From the NCBI RefSeq assembly GCF_000222605.1, contig NZ_AFWF01000175.1:1-64000 (forward strand): a stretch of DNA of 64,000 bases. Reading direction: 5' to 3'. Shown one piece after another: positions 1 to 7,322 of this stretch (position 1 is the stretch's first letter; every line of letters starts with the position of its first letter). Below the pieces are notes generated by a model. That model did no database searches, had not been told where the DNA came from, and saw only the letters and a list, made by a program, of their open reading frames with translations. This DNA is from Vibrio ichthyoenteri ATCC 700023 (GTDB lineage: Bacteria; Pseudomonadota; Gammaproteobacteria; Enterobacterales; Vibrionaceae). Position numbers and translations under genes: made by a program.

Positions 1-1
1 A

Positions 2-145
2 GATTGTATATCTGGTTTTTTTATGGGAGCAACCGAAACTCATGTTAATGCAGCAATGGTGTCGCAATGCTTTTCTGTAGCGCCATTTAGTGAAGCCATC
101 TATATTCGTTTATATAAGGTTGCTCAATATGGGATAGCAAGATGA
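2..145 (+). CDS. C-terminal part of an unidentified CDS cut by the window edge
   Basis: Frame 2 is open from the first base to a TGA at 143-145, giving 47 residues that end in LYKVAQYGIAR. The other two forward frames are closed by stops at about 46 and 78. The stop overlaps the ATG of the next gene (ATGA at 142-145), an arrangement typical of translationally coupled operon genes, and this is the main reason to believe it. I do not recognise the peptide. It could still be a chance open frame, since only 47 codons are visible. Confidence 0.4.
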   Translation, partial: DCISGFFMGATETHVNAAMVSQCFSVAPFSEAIYIRLYKVAQYGIAR

Positions 146-540
146 ACAATAAAGTAATGAAACTGGGCTTTGTCTTAGCGGCGGCTATGAATATCGGTGG
201 TGTATTGATCTTTTCTCGTGGTTTTACCAATAGCGTAATTAATCAATTTGACCCGGTTGTGATGTCGAACTTCGGTTTGTTGATGATTATGGTATGGGGA
301 CTTGCGTATTTGGGCGCGGCAACGATTGAAGGCAACATCACATGGTTGGCAGGGGCATTTGCTATTGAGAAGGTGGTGTATGTTGTTGCTTGGTTGCTGT
401 GGATTAGCCATAACGATTTATCTTCTGTATACCAGCATGATGTTTTTGCGGGGGCTTTTTATACCATCTATGGCCTAAATGACTTTGTCTTTATGTTGTT
501 CTTTATTTGGGTGTTTATCTCTCAGCGTAAGCGTCATTAG
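142..540 (+). CDS. small hypothetical integral membrane protein (132 aa)
   Basis: This 132-residue protein is mostly hydrophobic, with four likely transmembrane segments at about residues 7-25, 38-60, 65-88 and 104-126 and a basic C-terminal tail (SQRKRH), so it should sit in the inner membrane. I recognise no catalytic motif or named domain and assign no function. The ATG follows a GGGA purine stretch about 8 bases upstream and overlaps the stop of the open frame that enters from the left edge, which suggests a two-gene operon. A strong stem-loop at 585-609 ends the transcript before the convergent PTS gene. Confidence 0.7.
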   Translation: MNNKVMKLGFVLAAAMNIGGVLIFSRGFTNSVINQFDPVVMSNFGLLMIMVWGLAYLGAATIEGNITWLAGAFAIEKVVYVVAWLLWISHNDLSSVYQHDVFAGAFYTIYGLNDFVFMLFFIWVFISQRKRH

Positions 541-584
541 CCGTCACTGATGGGGTCTTGAAAGGGACTAAAAAATAATAATGA

Positions 585-609
585 AAAAGGGAAGCATGGC
601 TTCCCTTTT
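585..609. terminator. bidirectional rho-independent terminator
   Basis: The arms AAAAGGGAAGC and GCTTCCCTTTT flank a 3-base loop between two convergent genes. A-rich and T-rich flanks let it serve the small membrane protein gene (plus) and the PTS permease gene (minus). Confidence 0.8.
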
Positions 610-630
610 GTAGTTTGAATCGCGAGCTGG

Positions 631-2208
631 TTAAGCCATAACTTGTAGCTGTTGATTCACTTCCTGTCGCACAGCCGCTACATGACTACCAAAGATGATT
701 TGGATGTTGGTGCCTTTTAGCACCACGCCCATAGGATTCGATTCGCGAATGATGGCTTCGTTGACTAATTCAGGTTGACGCACTTCCACACGTAGGCGTG
801 TATAGCAGTTTTGTACGTCAACAATATTGTCCTTGCCGCCTAAGCCTTCAATGATGGCGGCAGAATTATATTGTCCAGCAACGGCATCAATAGTTTGGTT
901 TTGTTGTTTGGCTTTGTAGTCGGCTTTGTCATGCAGTTTTAGCTCAGACTCTCCGCGACCTAACGTTTTTAGATTGAGTTTAGTGATTAACATGCGGAAT
1001 ACTGCGTAATAAACCACTAATTGCACCATGCCGACGAGTAAGTAGTAAGGCCAATCGGTTTTCTCTGTGCCCAGCGGAACGTTGTAGACGATAAAATCAA
1101 TCAGGCCACCTTTACCGACCGCTACAATATCGAACACGGCCAGTAGCGACATAAATAGGCCGGTTAGAATGGCATGTACTACAAACAAAATAGGGGCGAC
1201 AAACAAGAATGAAAACTCAATCGGCTCTGTGACACCCACGAGGATAGATGATGCAATCGCGGGAAAGACGATAGCTTTTACTTTCAATCGTTTATCTGCA
1301 TCAGCGCAGTGGTACATCGCTAAGCCAGCGCCAGTTAGGCCAAATATTTTCACCAAGCTACGCGAGTCAAAAATGATTGAGCTAGAGAGACGAGTGGTTT
1401 GTGGATCGCCAATCTCCGCGAGGAAAATGTTTTCAACACCACAGTAGCTTTGACCGGCGATCTCTTGGCATCCACCGAGATCGGTAAAATGCATCGGCAC
1501 CCAAAGTAAGTGGTGTAAGCCTGTTGGGATCAAAATACGTTCAAGAAAACCATACATACCAACGCCCATCGAGCCTGCGCCGCGGATCTCTTCGCCAAAC
1601 TGGAATATGACCTGCTGTACCGGTGGCCAAATATGGGTAAAAAGCAGACCAAGCCCAATCGTGATTGGCAGCATGATGATCAGAACAAGGCGTGACTCAC
1701 CATAGAGTGACAAAGCGCCGTTAAGCACTTTTTGGCTGTATTTGTTATGGAAGTAGGCATTTACGATACCAATGAGCATGCCGACAAAGATACCGGTGTC
1801 GACGACTTGTAAGCCCATGATGGTCGCTTGGCCTGTTCCTCCTAAATCTCCGTCTATCAGTAACCCATTGAACTTCATATAAGTGTTCATGGTGTAGAGA
1901 TAAACGAAGTACAGGATCATGGCGTTAAAGGCCGCGAGATGCTTGTCTTTCTTGGCGAGTCCCATTGATATGCCAACAGCAAAAATGATGTGGAGATTGA
2001 TCAATACACTCAGCGTTGACCAAACCAGAACTTCGCCCATCCCTTTAAAAAATGGGGCGTCGAGGAATGGCAATAGTTCGACAATACCAGGGTTAGTCAC
2101 AGCTGCGCCAATCGCAATAACAAAGCCAACAAGCGGTAAGACATAGATTGGAGCTAGCATTGCCCGAGATAAATCACTGAGGTAAGTGGTGATTGCTTCC
2201 TTGTTCAT
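631..2208 (-). CDS. PTS alpha-glucoside-specific EIICB permease (AglA/GlvCB-like)
   Basis: This is the membrane permease and phosphotransfer subunit of a sugar phosphotransferase system of the glucose superfamily. It imports an alpha-glucoside, probably maltose or a related disaccharide, as the 6-phosphate. Residues 1 to about 405 form the hydrophobic EIIC domain with about ten membrane segments. Residues about 445-525 form EIIB, whose phosphorylated cysteine is Cys468 in the motif NCYTRLR. No EIIA is encoded nearby, so it presumably takes phosphate from the general EIIA-Glc. The alpha-glucoside assignment rests on the neighbouring GH4 enzyme with a CDMP motif. It is divergent from the GntR regulator, with likely shared operators in the 230-base gap. 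Substrate identity is inferred. Confidence 0.9.
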   Translation of the reverse strand: MNKEAITTYLSDLSRAMLAPIYVLPLVGFVIAIGAAVTNPGIVELLPFLDAPFFKGMGEVLVWSTLSVLINLHIIFAVGISMGLAKKDKHLAAFNAMILYFVYLYTMNTYMKFNGLLIDGDLGGTGQATIMGLQVVDTGIFVGMLIGIVNAYFHNKYSQKVLNGALSLYGESRLVLIIMLPITIGLGLLFTHIWPPVQQVIFQFGEEIRGAGSMGVGMYGFLERILIPTGLHHLLWVPMHFTDLGGCQEIAGQSYCGVENIFLAEIGDPQTTRLSSSIIFDSRSLVKIFGLTGAGLAMYHCADADKRLKVKAIVFPAIASSILVGVTEPIEFSFLFVAPILFVVHAILTGLFMSLLAVFDIVAVGKGGLIDFIVYNVPLGTEKTDWPYYLLVGMVQLVVYYAVFRMLITKLNLKTLGRGESELKLHDKADYKAKQQNQTIDAVAGQYNSAAIIEGLGGKDNIVDVQNCYTRLRVEVRQPELVNEAIIRESNPMGVVLKGTNIQIIFGSHVAAVRQEVNQQLQVMA

Positions 2209-2364
2209 GTTTCTTGTCTCGATTAATTATTAGTATTTGTGTGCAAGTGGCATTGCAAAAGCGGCTCGCCAATTTTGTCATGTCACTTGCTGTTTTTTCG
2301 TCGCTTCTTGCACACTCTATGATTTAAATAAGTCATGACAACTTTTGGGGTTAATATTTGTGAT

Positions 2365-2375
2365 ATATGACCTAT
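2365..2375 (+). promoter_or_regulatory. candidate GntR operator, copy 1 (ATATGACCTAT)
   Basis: The 11-mer ATATGACCTAT lies in the gap between the permease and regulator genes. The same 11-mer occurs inverted at 3259-3269, just upstream of the 6-phospho-alpha-glucosidase gene. Such sharing between promoters of one regulon suggests a binding site for the regulator encoded between them. Related TGTCATG words occur at 2389, 3219 and at about 2278. This is inference from repetition only. Confidence 0.45.
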
Positions 2376-2438
2376 CTATAACTTAATATGTCATGTTATC
2401 TTGTGCTTAATATAACCTTTGTGTTGGAGTTATTAATT

Positions 2439-3137
2439 ATGTTGTACAAAAAGGTCTTGGATGACCTCAAGCAAAAAATCAATAGTGGAGTCTATGAGAT
2501 TGGCAGTGCACTACCAACGGAAAGACAACTGATAGAAGAATATGATGTTAGTCGAATTACTATTCGTAAAGCGGTCGATGAGTTGGTGAAATTAAGCTTG
2601 GTTGAGAAACGTCGAGGTTCGGGCACGTATGTGTTGGGAAAACAGTATTCTCACGAGTTGCGTGGCTTAGCGGGCACTACGGAAATCTTAGGGGGCTGTA
2701 ATAAAACGGTACGCTATAAAGTGTTTCAATTCAGCATGATAACTGATAACCCTGCTATCCATAAAATGCTTGAAATCAACGAGGGTGAAGCGCTGTATTA
2801 TATTCGCCGTGTTAAGTATGTTGATGATCTACCTAGAATTGTCGAAGACAGTTATATGCCAGTCTCACTTTTCCCTGACCTTAATATATCCACCTTGGAG
2901 AAATCTAAGTTTGACTATGTAGAGCGCGACAAAGGGATGATCATTGAAGGCAGTCGCCAAGAGTTTACTGCCGTTGAGCCTGACGAAGCATTGCTGTCAT
3001 TATTGGCGATGGATAAGGCTTCTCCTGTGATGAACTTACGCTCGGTTTCTAATTTAAAAGATGGCCGCCGTTTTGATTATACCGAAGCGTGGTTCCACCC
3101 TGATGCACATAAATTAGCGATATATTTACCTAGGTAA
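2439..3137 (+). CDS. GntR-family (HutC/UTRA) transcriptional regulator of the alpha-glucoside locus
   Basis: This 232-residue DNA-binding regulator has an N-terminal winged helix-turn-helix (about residues 5-68; the recognition stretch is VSRITIRKAVDEL, the wing is KRRGSGTYV). A C-terminal UTRA effector-binding domain (about 80-230) usually senses a phosphorylated sugar or small metabolite. I chose ATG 2439 because TTGGAG lies about nine bases upstream; an in-frame ATG at 2388 would add 17 hydrophobic residues with no ribosome site. It lies between the divergent PTS permease and the downstream phospho-alpha-glucosidase, so it most likely controls both, with the 6-phosphate disaccharide as the likely effector (inference). 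Confidence 0.88.
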   Translation: MLYKKVLDDLKQKINSGVYEIGSALPTERQLIEEYDVSRITIRKAVDELVKLSLVEKRRGSGTYVLGKQYSHELRGLAGTTEILGGCNKTVRYKVFQFSMITDNPAIHKMLEINEGEALYYIRRVKYVDDLPRIVEDSYMPVSLFPDLNISTLEKSKFDYVERDKGMIIEGSRQEFTAVEPDEALLSLLAMDKASPVMNLRSVSNLKDGRRFDYTEAWFHPDAHKLAIYLPR

Positions 3138-3258
3138 TTGGTATTTTTTATTCACCATTTTAATAACCAATGTTCGAAATAAATTCGACGAGATCACATT
3201 ATCAATCTTAATTATTTGTCATGTCCATTGTAAATAATAGGATGGAACCAATTAAGAA

Positions 3259-3269
3259 ATAGGTCATAT
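3259..3269 (-). promoter_or_regulatory. candidate GntR operator, copy 2 (inverted)
   Basis: This is ATAGGTCATAT, the exact reverse complement of the word at 2365-2375, 46 bases upstream of the phospho-alpha-glucosidase ATG. The 170-base gap between the regulator and the enzyme is otherwise AT-rich and holds no gene. The separate gap suggests the enzyme has its own promoter. Confidence 0.45.
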
Positions 3270-3314
3270 AAAAATATAACCTTTAAAGCTAATAATACTT
3301 GTTCGAGGATGGTT

Positions 3315-4649
3315 ATGAATAAACAACCGCAAATTATCGCTATTGCTGGCGGCGGCTCTACTTATACGGCTGGCATTGTGAAAGCACTGCTGATGAAAGG
3401 AGACGACTTCCCGATTGCAGAAATTCGCCTCTATGACATTGATAAGCAGCGTCAAGACAACGTTGCGGTGCTGGTTGATTATGTCGTGAAAACTCATGCG
3501 CCGCATGTGAATCTTTCCGTGACGACTGAGCCTGAAGTGGCATTTTCAAATGCCGATTTCGTCTTTGCTCAAATCCGTGTCGGCCAATATAAGATGCGTG
3601 AACAAGATGAGAAAATCCCATTACGTCATGGGTGTGTAGGTCAGGAAACATGTGGGGCTGGTGGTCTGGCTTACGGTATGCGCACCATCTTCCCAATGAT
3701 TGAATTAATTGATCATATGGAGCGTTTCTCTAAAACGACGTGTTGGATGTTGAACTATTCAAATCCAGCCGCCATTGTTGCTGACGCAGTGCACCGCCTT
3801 CGTCCTAATTCTCGGGTGCTGAACATTTGTGATATGCCAGTGGCGATCGAGCGTAATCTTTCGAATATCTTAGGCGTTAACCGCTATGAACTTGATGTTG
3901 AATACTTTGGTTTGAACCACTATGGCTGGTTTACTTCCATCAAAGTTGATGGTGAAGAGAAACTGCCTGTGCTGCGTGAGCACATTCAAAAGTTCGGCAT
4001 GTTGACAGAGCAAGAAGTCGAGAACGCTTGCCACTCTGAGCCGTCTTGGATCAAAACCTTTAAGAACACTAAGCCTTTGGTACAAATGTTCCCTGAGTAC
4101 TTGCCAAACACATACTTGCAATATTACTTAATGGCAGACGAAATTGTTGAGCAATCGAACCCAGAGAGCACCCGTGCCAACGAAGTGATGGAAGGCCGTG
4201 AGAAGAAAATGTTCGAAGCGATTGAACAAATCAAAGCCTCTGACGGTAATGTAGAAGGTAAATTCCACGTCGGTGTACATGGTGAATTTATTGCCGACGT
4301 GGCAATGTCGATGGCTTATGACCTGCGCCAGAAGTGGTTAGTGATCATTCCAAACAACGGTTTGATCAAAGGATTGCCTGATGATGCTATGGTTGAGGTG
4401 CCAGCTTTGCTTGGTCGCGACAAAGTGTTCCCAATTCAAGTTGGTGAGGTGCCACACTTCTATCAAGGCATGTTGCAGCAACAGCTGATGTCGGAAAAGT
4501 GCTTAGTGGATGCGGCGATTGAAGGCTCTTATGAAAAAGCGCTGCAAGCATTTGCTCTCAATAAAACCATTCCTTCGGCACGAGTTGCCAAGTTGATCCT
4601 CGATGAAATGATCGAAGCGAATAAAGATTACTGGCCAGAGCTTAAATAA
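3315..4649 (+). CDS. 6-phospho-alpha-glucosidase, glycoside hydrolase family 4 (GlvA/AglB-like)
   Basis: This cytoplasmic 444-residue enzyme cleaves 6-phospho-alpha-glucosides delivered by the PTS into glucose and glucose 6-phosphate, using NAD and a divalent metal (GH4 chemistry). Visible motifs are the Rossmann loop AGGGSTYTAG near residue 11, LNYSNPAA near 146, the metal-binding CDMP at about 172-175 and GLNHYGW near 199. Within GH4 the CDMP motif is typical of 6-phospho-alpha-glucosidases, whereas 6-phospho-beta-glucosidases carry CNVP. ATG 3315 is preferred over ATG 3309 because GAGG at 3305-3308 is correctly spaced only for the second. It is followed after 14 bases by an aldo/keto reductase, probably in the same transcript. 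Confidence 0.92.
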   Translation: MNKQPQIIAIAGGGSTYTAGIVKALLMKGDDFPIAEIRLYDIDKQRQDNVAVLVDYVVKTHAPHVNLSVTTEPEVAFSNADFVFAQIRVGQYKMREQDEKIPLRHGCVGQETCGAGGLAYGMRTIFPMIELIDHMERFSKTTCWMLNYSNPAAIVADAVHRLRPNSRVLNICDMPVAIERNLSNILGVNRYELDVEYFGLNHYGWFTSIKVDGEEKLPVLREHIQKFGMLTEQEVENACHSEPSWIKTFKNTKPLVQMFPEYLPNTYLQYYLMADEIVEQSNPESTRANEVMEGREKKMFEAIEQIKASDGNVEGKFHVGVHGEFIADVAMSMAYDLRQKWLVIIPNNGLIKGLPDDAMVEVPALLGRDKVFPIQVGEVPHFYQGMLQQQLMSEKCLVDAAIEGSYEKALQAFALNKTIPSARVAKLILDEMIEANKDYWPELK

Positions 4650-4663
4650 CGGAATTGAGTATT

Positions 4664-5644
4664 ATGAAATTCAAACAAATTAAAGATATGAATGCATCGG
4701 CGGTAGGCTTTGGCTGCTGGGCTATCGGCGGTACATGGAATAACGTGACCGACGATGAATCGATTCGAGCGATTAAAACGGCGATTGATACAGGCATTAA
4801 CTTTTTCGATGTCGCGCCTGTTTATGGAAAGGGCCACGCTGAAACTGTGCTCGGAAAGGCTTTAAAAGATGAGCAGCGTGAGTCGATTATTATCGCCACC
4901 AAGTGCGGTCTACCATGGTCACAAGATGAGCGCAGAAAGACGCGCAAAGATTTGACCAAAGAGAGCATCTTTAAAGAGATAGATGATTCATTAACGCGCC
5001 TACAAACTGACTACATCGATCTTTATCAAGTGCACTGGCCTGATCCTAATACACCAATCAGTGAAACTGCAGACGCGCTGGCTGAGCTGAAAAAGCAAGG
5101 TAAGATCCGACATGTGGGAGTCTCTAATTACTCACTTGATATGACTCGTGAAATGATGGCCGGTGTCGAAGTCGCTACCTTCCAGGGGCTGTATAACTTA
5201 CTGGAGCAAAACCCAGAGCATTATCACAATATCCCACTGCAATACCGTACTCGCGAAGAAGCGCTACCGTTCTGCCAAGAGCACGATATGAAGTATTTAC
5301 CTTACTCACCATTGATGCAGGGTTTGTTAACCGGTACGTTGAACCGCAGTGGGAACTGGGATGAAAATGATGATCGCCGTAATAACCCGAAATTAAATGG
5401 CGACATGTTTGAACCGTATTTCAATTGTGTTGAAGAGCTAAAAGTGTTGGCAAGAGAGGCGAATATACCACTCGCGCATTTAGCTATTCATTGGCTTGTT
5501 GCTCAAGAAGAAGTGGGGCCAGTGATCGCTGGTGCGCATACACAAGCGCAAGTGCGCGATAACGCGGCATTTGTACAATCCGCTTCAAGCGTTGAGCTTT
5601 TACAACGTGCAGAAGAGATTGTTGCGAAATGGAATCTAAATTAG
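4664..5644 (+). CDS. aldo/keto reductase in the alpha-glucoside operon
   Basis: This 326-residue NADPH-dependent oxidoreductase has the (beta/alpha)8 fold. The catalytic tetrad of the aldo/keto reductase family is visible: Asp49 and Tyr54 in FFDVAPVYG, Lys80 in IATKCG and His124 in QVHWPD. The C-terminal part carries the cofactor-binding stretch near GPVIAGAHTQAQVRDN. The start at ATG 4664 has GGA about ten bases upstream; a TTG at 4655 is possible but less likely. Position 14 bases after the phospho-alpha-glucosidase suggests cotranscription and a role in the same sugar pathway, perhaps reducing a keto-sugar or aldehyde by-product. The substrate cannot be told from sequence. Confidence 0.85.
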   Translation: MKFKQIKDMNASAVGFGCWAIGGTWNNVTDDESIRAIKTAIDTGINFFDVAPVYGKGHAETVLGKALKDEQRESIIIATKCGLPWSQDERRKTRKDLTKESIFKEIDDSLTRLQTDYIDLYQVHWPDPNTPISETADALAELKKQGKIRHVGVSNYSLDMTREMMAGVEVATFQGLYNLLEQNPEHYHNIPLQYRTREEALPFCQEHDMKYLPYSPLMQGLLTGTLNRSGNWDENDDRRNNPKLNGDMFEPYFNCVEELKVLAREANIPLAHLAIHWLVAQEEVGPVIAGAHTQAQVRDNAAFVQSASSVELLQRAEEIVAKWNLN

Positions 5645-5703
5645 CCGCTCAGTCATCCTCAGCAAGCAAGGTTAGACCACCAAAATAACAATGTCAGTTG
5701 GCT

Positions 5704-5754
5704 TAATCCCACTTTGTGTCGTTTAGCTTTGTATCGTTTAGCAAGGTGGGATTA
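5704..5754. repeat. large stem-loop containing a 15-base tandem duplication; possible terminator
   Basis: The arms TAATCCCACTTTG (5704-5716) and CAAGGTGGGATTA (5742-5754) pair over 13 bases with one mismatch. The loop is largely a tandem duplication: CTTTGTGTCGTTTAG at 5712-5726 and CTTTGTATCGTTTAG at 5727-5741, differing at one base. It lies between the aldo/keto reductase and a convergent cysteine-cluster gene and could end both transcripts. No long T-run follows. Confidence 0.55.
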
Positions 5755-5758
5755 CGGT

Positions 5759-6055
5759 TTAACCCGTCGCGTGTTCCAGATCGAGCAATATATTTAATGC
5801 CTGCTCTGGACCATCGTGACAAATCGCTTCATCGCTATCAAATGCTAGACACACCTTTGGTCTTTCTGGTTGGCCAAAAATCTTACAAAGATTATCTTCA
5901 TTTAGCTGAGTACAACGAACCCCAGCAGGTTTGCCATTGGGCATTCCTGGAATAGGAGAGCTGATTGAAGGGGCGATACAGCATGCTCCGCAACCTTTGC
6001 CTGCCGCTGAGACGCAAGGAAACCAATCGGAAACGGCGATTAGATTATCGGACAT
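5759..6055 (-). CDS. YkgJ-family cysteine cluster protein
   Basis: This protein of about 98 residues belongs to the YkgJ/zinc- or iron-chelating cysteine-cluster family. Eight cysteines are arranged as one near the N-terminus (DWFPC), then CGACC, then single cysteines in GVRC, NLC, KVC and AIC, consistent with binding a zinc ion or Fe-S cluster. Biochemical function of the family is unclear. I chose ATG 6055 (MSDNLIAVSDW); an upstream TTG at 6067 adds four residues. No strong ribosome site is visible. It follows the GlsB-type gene on the same strand, but a stem-loop at 6205-6222 separates them. Confidence 0.78.
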   Translation of the reverse strand: MSDNLIAVSDWFPCVSAAGKGCGACCIAPSISSPIPGMPNGKPAGVRCTQLNEDNLCKIFGQPERPKVCLAFDSDEAICHDGPEQALNILLDLEHATG

Positions 6056-6204
6056 ATGCAATACCAAAGTGATGAATGACTGTCTACATAGACAAAGAGG
6101 GACGGGATTTTAGACCATCACTACATCAGTTTCCAGTTCAACGTTGTCCATACAGGTGGGAGCCGATTTTCTGAGAAATAGTAAACAAGGGATAAAACCA
6201 ACAA

Positions 6205-6222
6205 AGCCCCAATAAAGGGGCT
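6205..6222 (-). terminator. stem-loop downstream of the GlsB-type gene
   Basis: AGCCCC and GGGGCT pair around a short AT-rich loop, followed on the minus strand by a T-containing tail (TTTGTTGGTTTT). It probably ends the transcript of the gene at 6241-6492. Confidence 0.6.
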
Positions 6223-6240
6223 ATTGGAAGCGGGTCTCGT

Positions 6241-6492
6241 TCACCCTCGCATAAAACGGTTATAGACGAAGAGTAGAACGAATGCCCCCAAGGTGGCGGT
6301 GATAATGCTGCCTATATTGACGCCATCTGCACCACCAAAGCCAAGTAATCCGCCAAGAAAGCCACCGACAAATGCCCCAGCAATACCTAATACCATTGTA
6401 GCAATCCAACCACCGCCATCTTTTCCTGGCATTAACCATTTTGCTAATGCCCCAGCGATGAGGCCGAGAATAATCCACGAAATAATGCCCAT
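6241..6492 (-). CDS. GlsB/YeaQ/YmgE-family stress-response membrane protein
   Basis: This 83-residue protein is almost entirely hydrophobic. It has three transmembrane segments and the glycine-rich motifs of the transglycosylase-associated/GlsB family: GLIAGALAKWLMPGKDGGG near residue 10, GAFVGGFLGGLLG near 40 and a C-terminal hydrophobic segment ending RFMRG. Family members are small inner-membrane proteins linked to envelope and acid/general stress, with no known enzymatic activity. The ATG has a very good ribosome site (AAGGAG about seven bases upstream). Confidence 0.88.
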   Translation of the reverse strand: MGIISWIILGLIAGALAKWLMPGKDGGGWIATMVLGIAGAFVGGFLGGLLGFGGADGVNIGSIITATLGAFVLLFVYNRFMRG

Positions 6493-6631
6493 CAGTTCTC
6501 CTTAATTCGCGTTTTAATGACGTATTAAGAATAGAACAGACTGAGTAAAGCGCTTATTTTAGGTGAGGACTTGCACTTCTTAGTCGAGAGCGGTATAAAT
6601 CGCCCCCTGTTTTGAATCGAAGTATGAGTCT

Positions 6632-7084
6632 ATGAGCGAACAATTTTGGCAAACAAAAAAACTAGAGCAAATGAGCGATCAGGAATGGGAAGCGCTTTGT
6701 GATGGTTGTGGCAAGTGTTGCCTACATAAACTCATGGATGAAGATACCGATGAAATCTACTACACCAACGTTGCGTGTAGTTGGTTAAATACAAAGACGT
6801 GCTCGTGCAAAGATTACGCGAATCGTTTTACTTCAGATGAAGATTGCACCAAGCTGACTCGTGAAGATATCGAAGACTTCGAGTGGCTACCGCACACCTG
6901 TGCTTATCGTTTATTGGCGCGCAATGAGCCGCTGCCAGAGTGGCACCCTTTAATTACCGGTTCTAAAGCCGCTATGCATAAAGCAGGCGCAAGCGTACGC
7001 AACAAAGTGGTGTACGAGATTGAAGTGGTTGATTGGCAAAACCATATTCAAAACTTGCCGGATTGGGCAGCGAAAAAAGTATAG
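6632..7084 (+). CDS. YcgN family cysteine cluster protein (UPF0260)
   Basis: This 150-residue soluble protein matches the YcgN/UPF0260 family. Cysteines cluster at CDGCGKCC (about residues 23-30), VACSW, TCSC and later DC and TC positions, again suggesting bound zinc or an Fe-S cluster. The conserved opening [19 protein letters not shown] fits the family start. Function is unknown. It is a distant relative of the cysteine-cluster protein 600 bases upstream on the other strand. A strong terminator follows at 7132-7158. Confidence 0.85.
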   Translation: MSEQFWQTKKLEQMSDQEWEALCDGCGKCCLHKLMDEDTDEIYYTNVACSWLNTKTCSCKDYANRFTSDEDCTKLTREDIEDFEWLPHTCAYRLLARNEPLPEWHPLITGSKAAMHKAGASVRNKVVYEIEVVDWQNHIQNLPDWAAKKV

Positions 7085-7131
7085 TGAAGCACTGAGTATT
7101 GTGGCTTGAACACGAACATTGATTTGATTGA

Positions 7132-7158
7132 AAAGGTTTACCTCGGTAAGCCTTTTTT
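7132..7158 (+). terminator. rho-independent terminator after the YcgN-type gene
   Basis: AAAGGTTTACC pairs with GGTAAGCCTTT around a 3-base loop and is followed by a run of T. The 160 bases from here to the MscS gene hold its promoter region and no gene. Confidence 0.8.
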
Positions 7159-7322
7159 TGTAGCTATGATATGGCTACTTTTTCCGCCAGAGAGCGGTTT
7201 TTATTCTTTAGTCGCTGTTCTGATTTAACAATCCAACTACACTTACGTTTAACCGTAGATTGATACGGTAAGGAAGGGATTCTGCTAGGCTTTTCTGGCT
7301 AGCGTTCGTAAGTGAGGTATAT

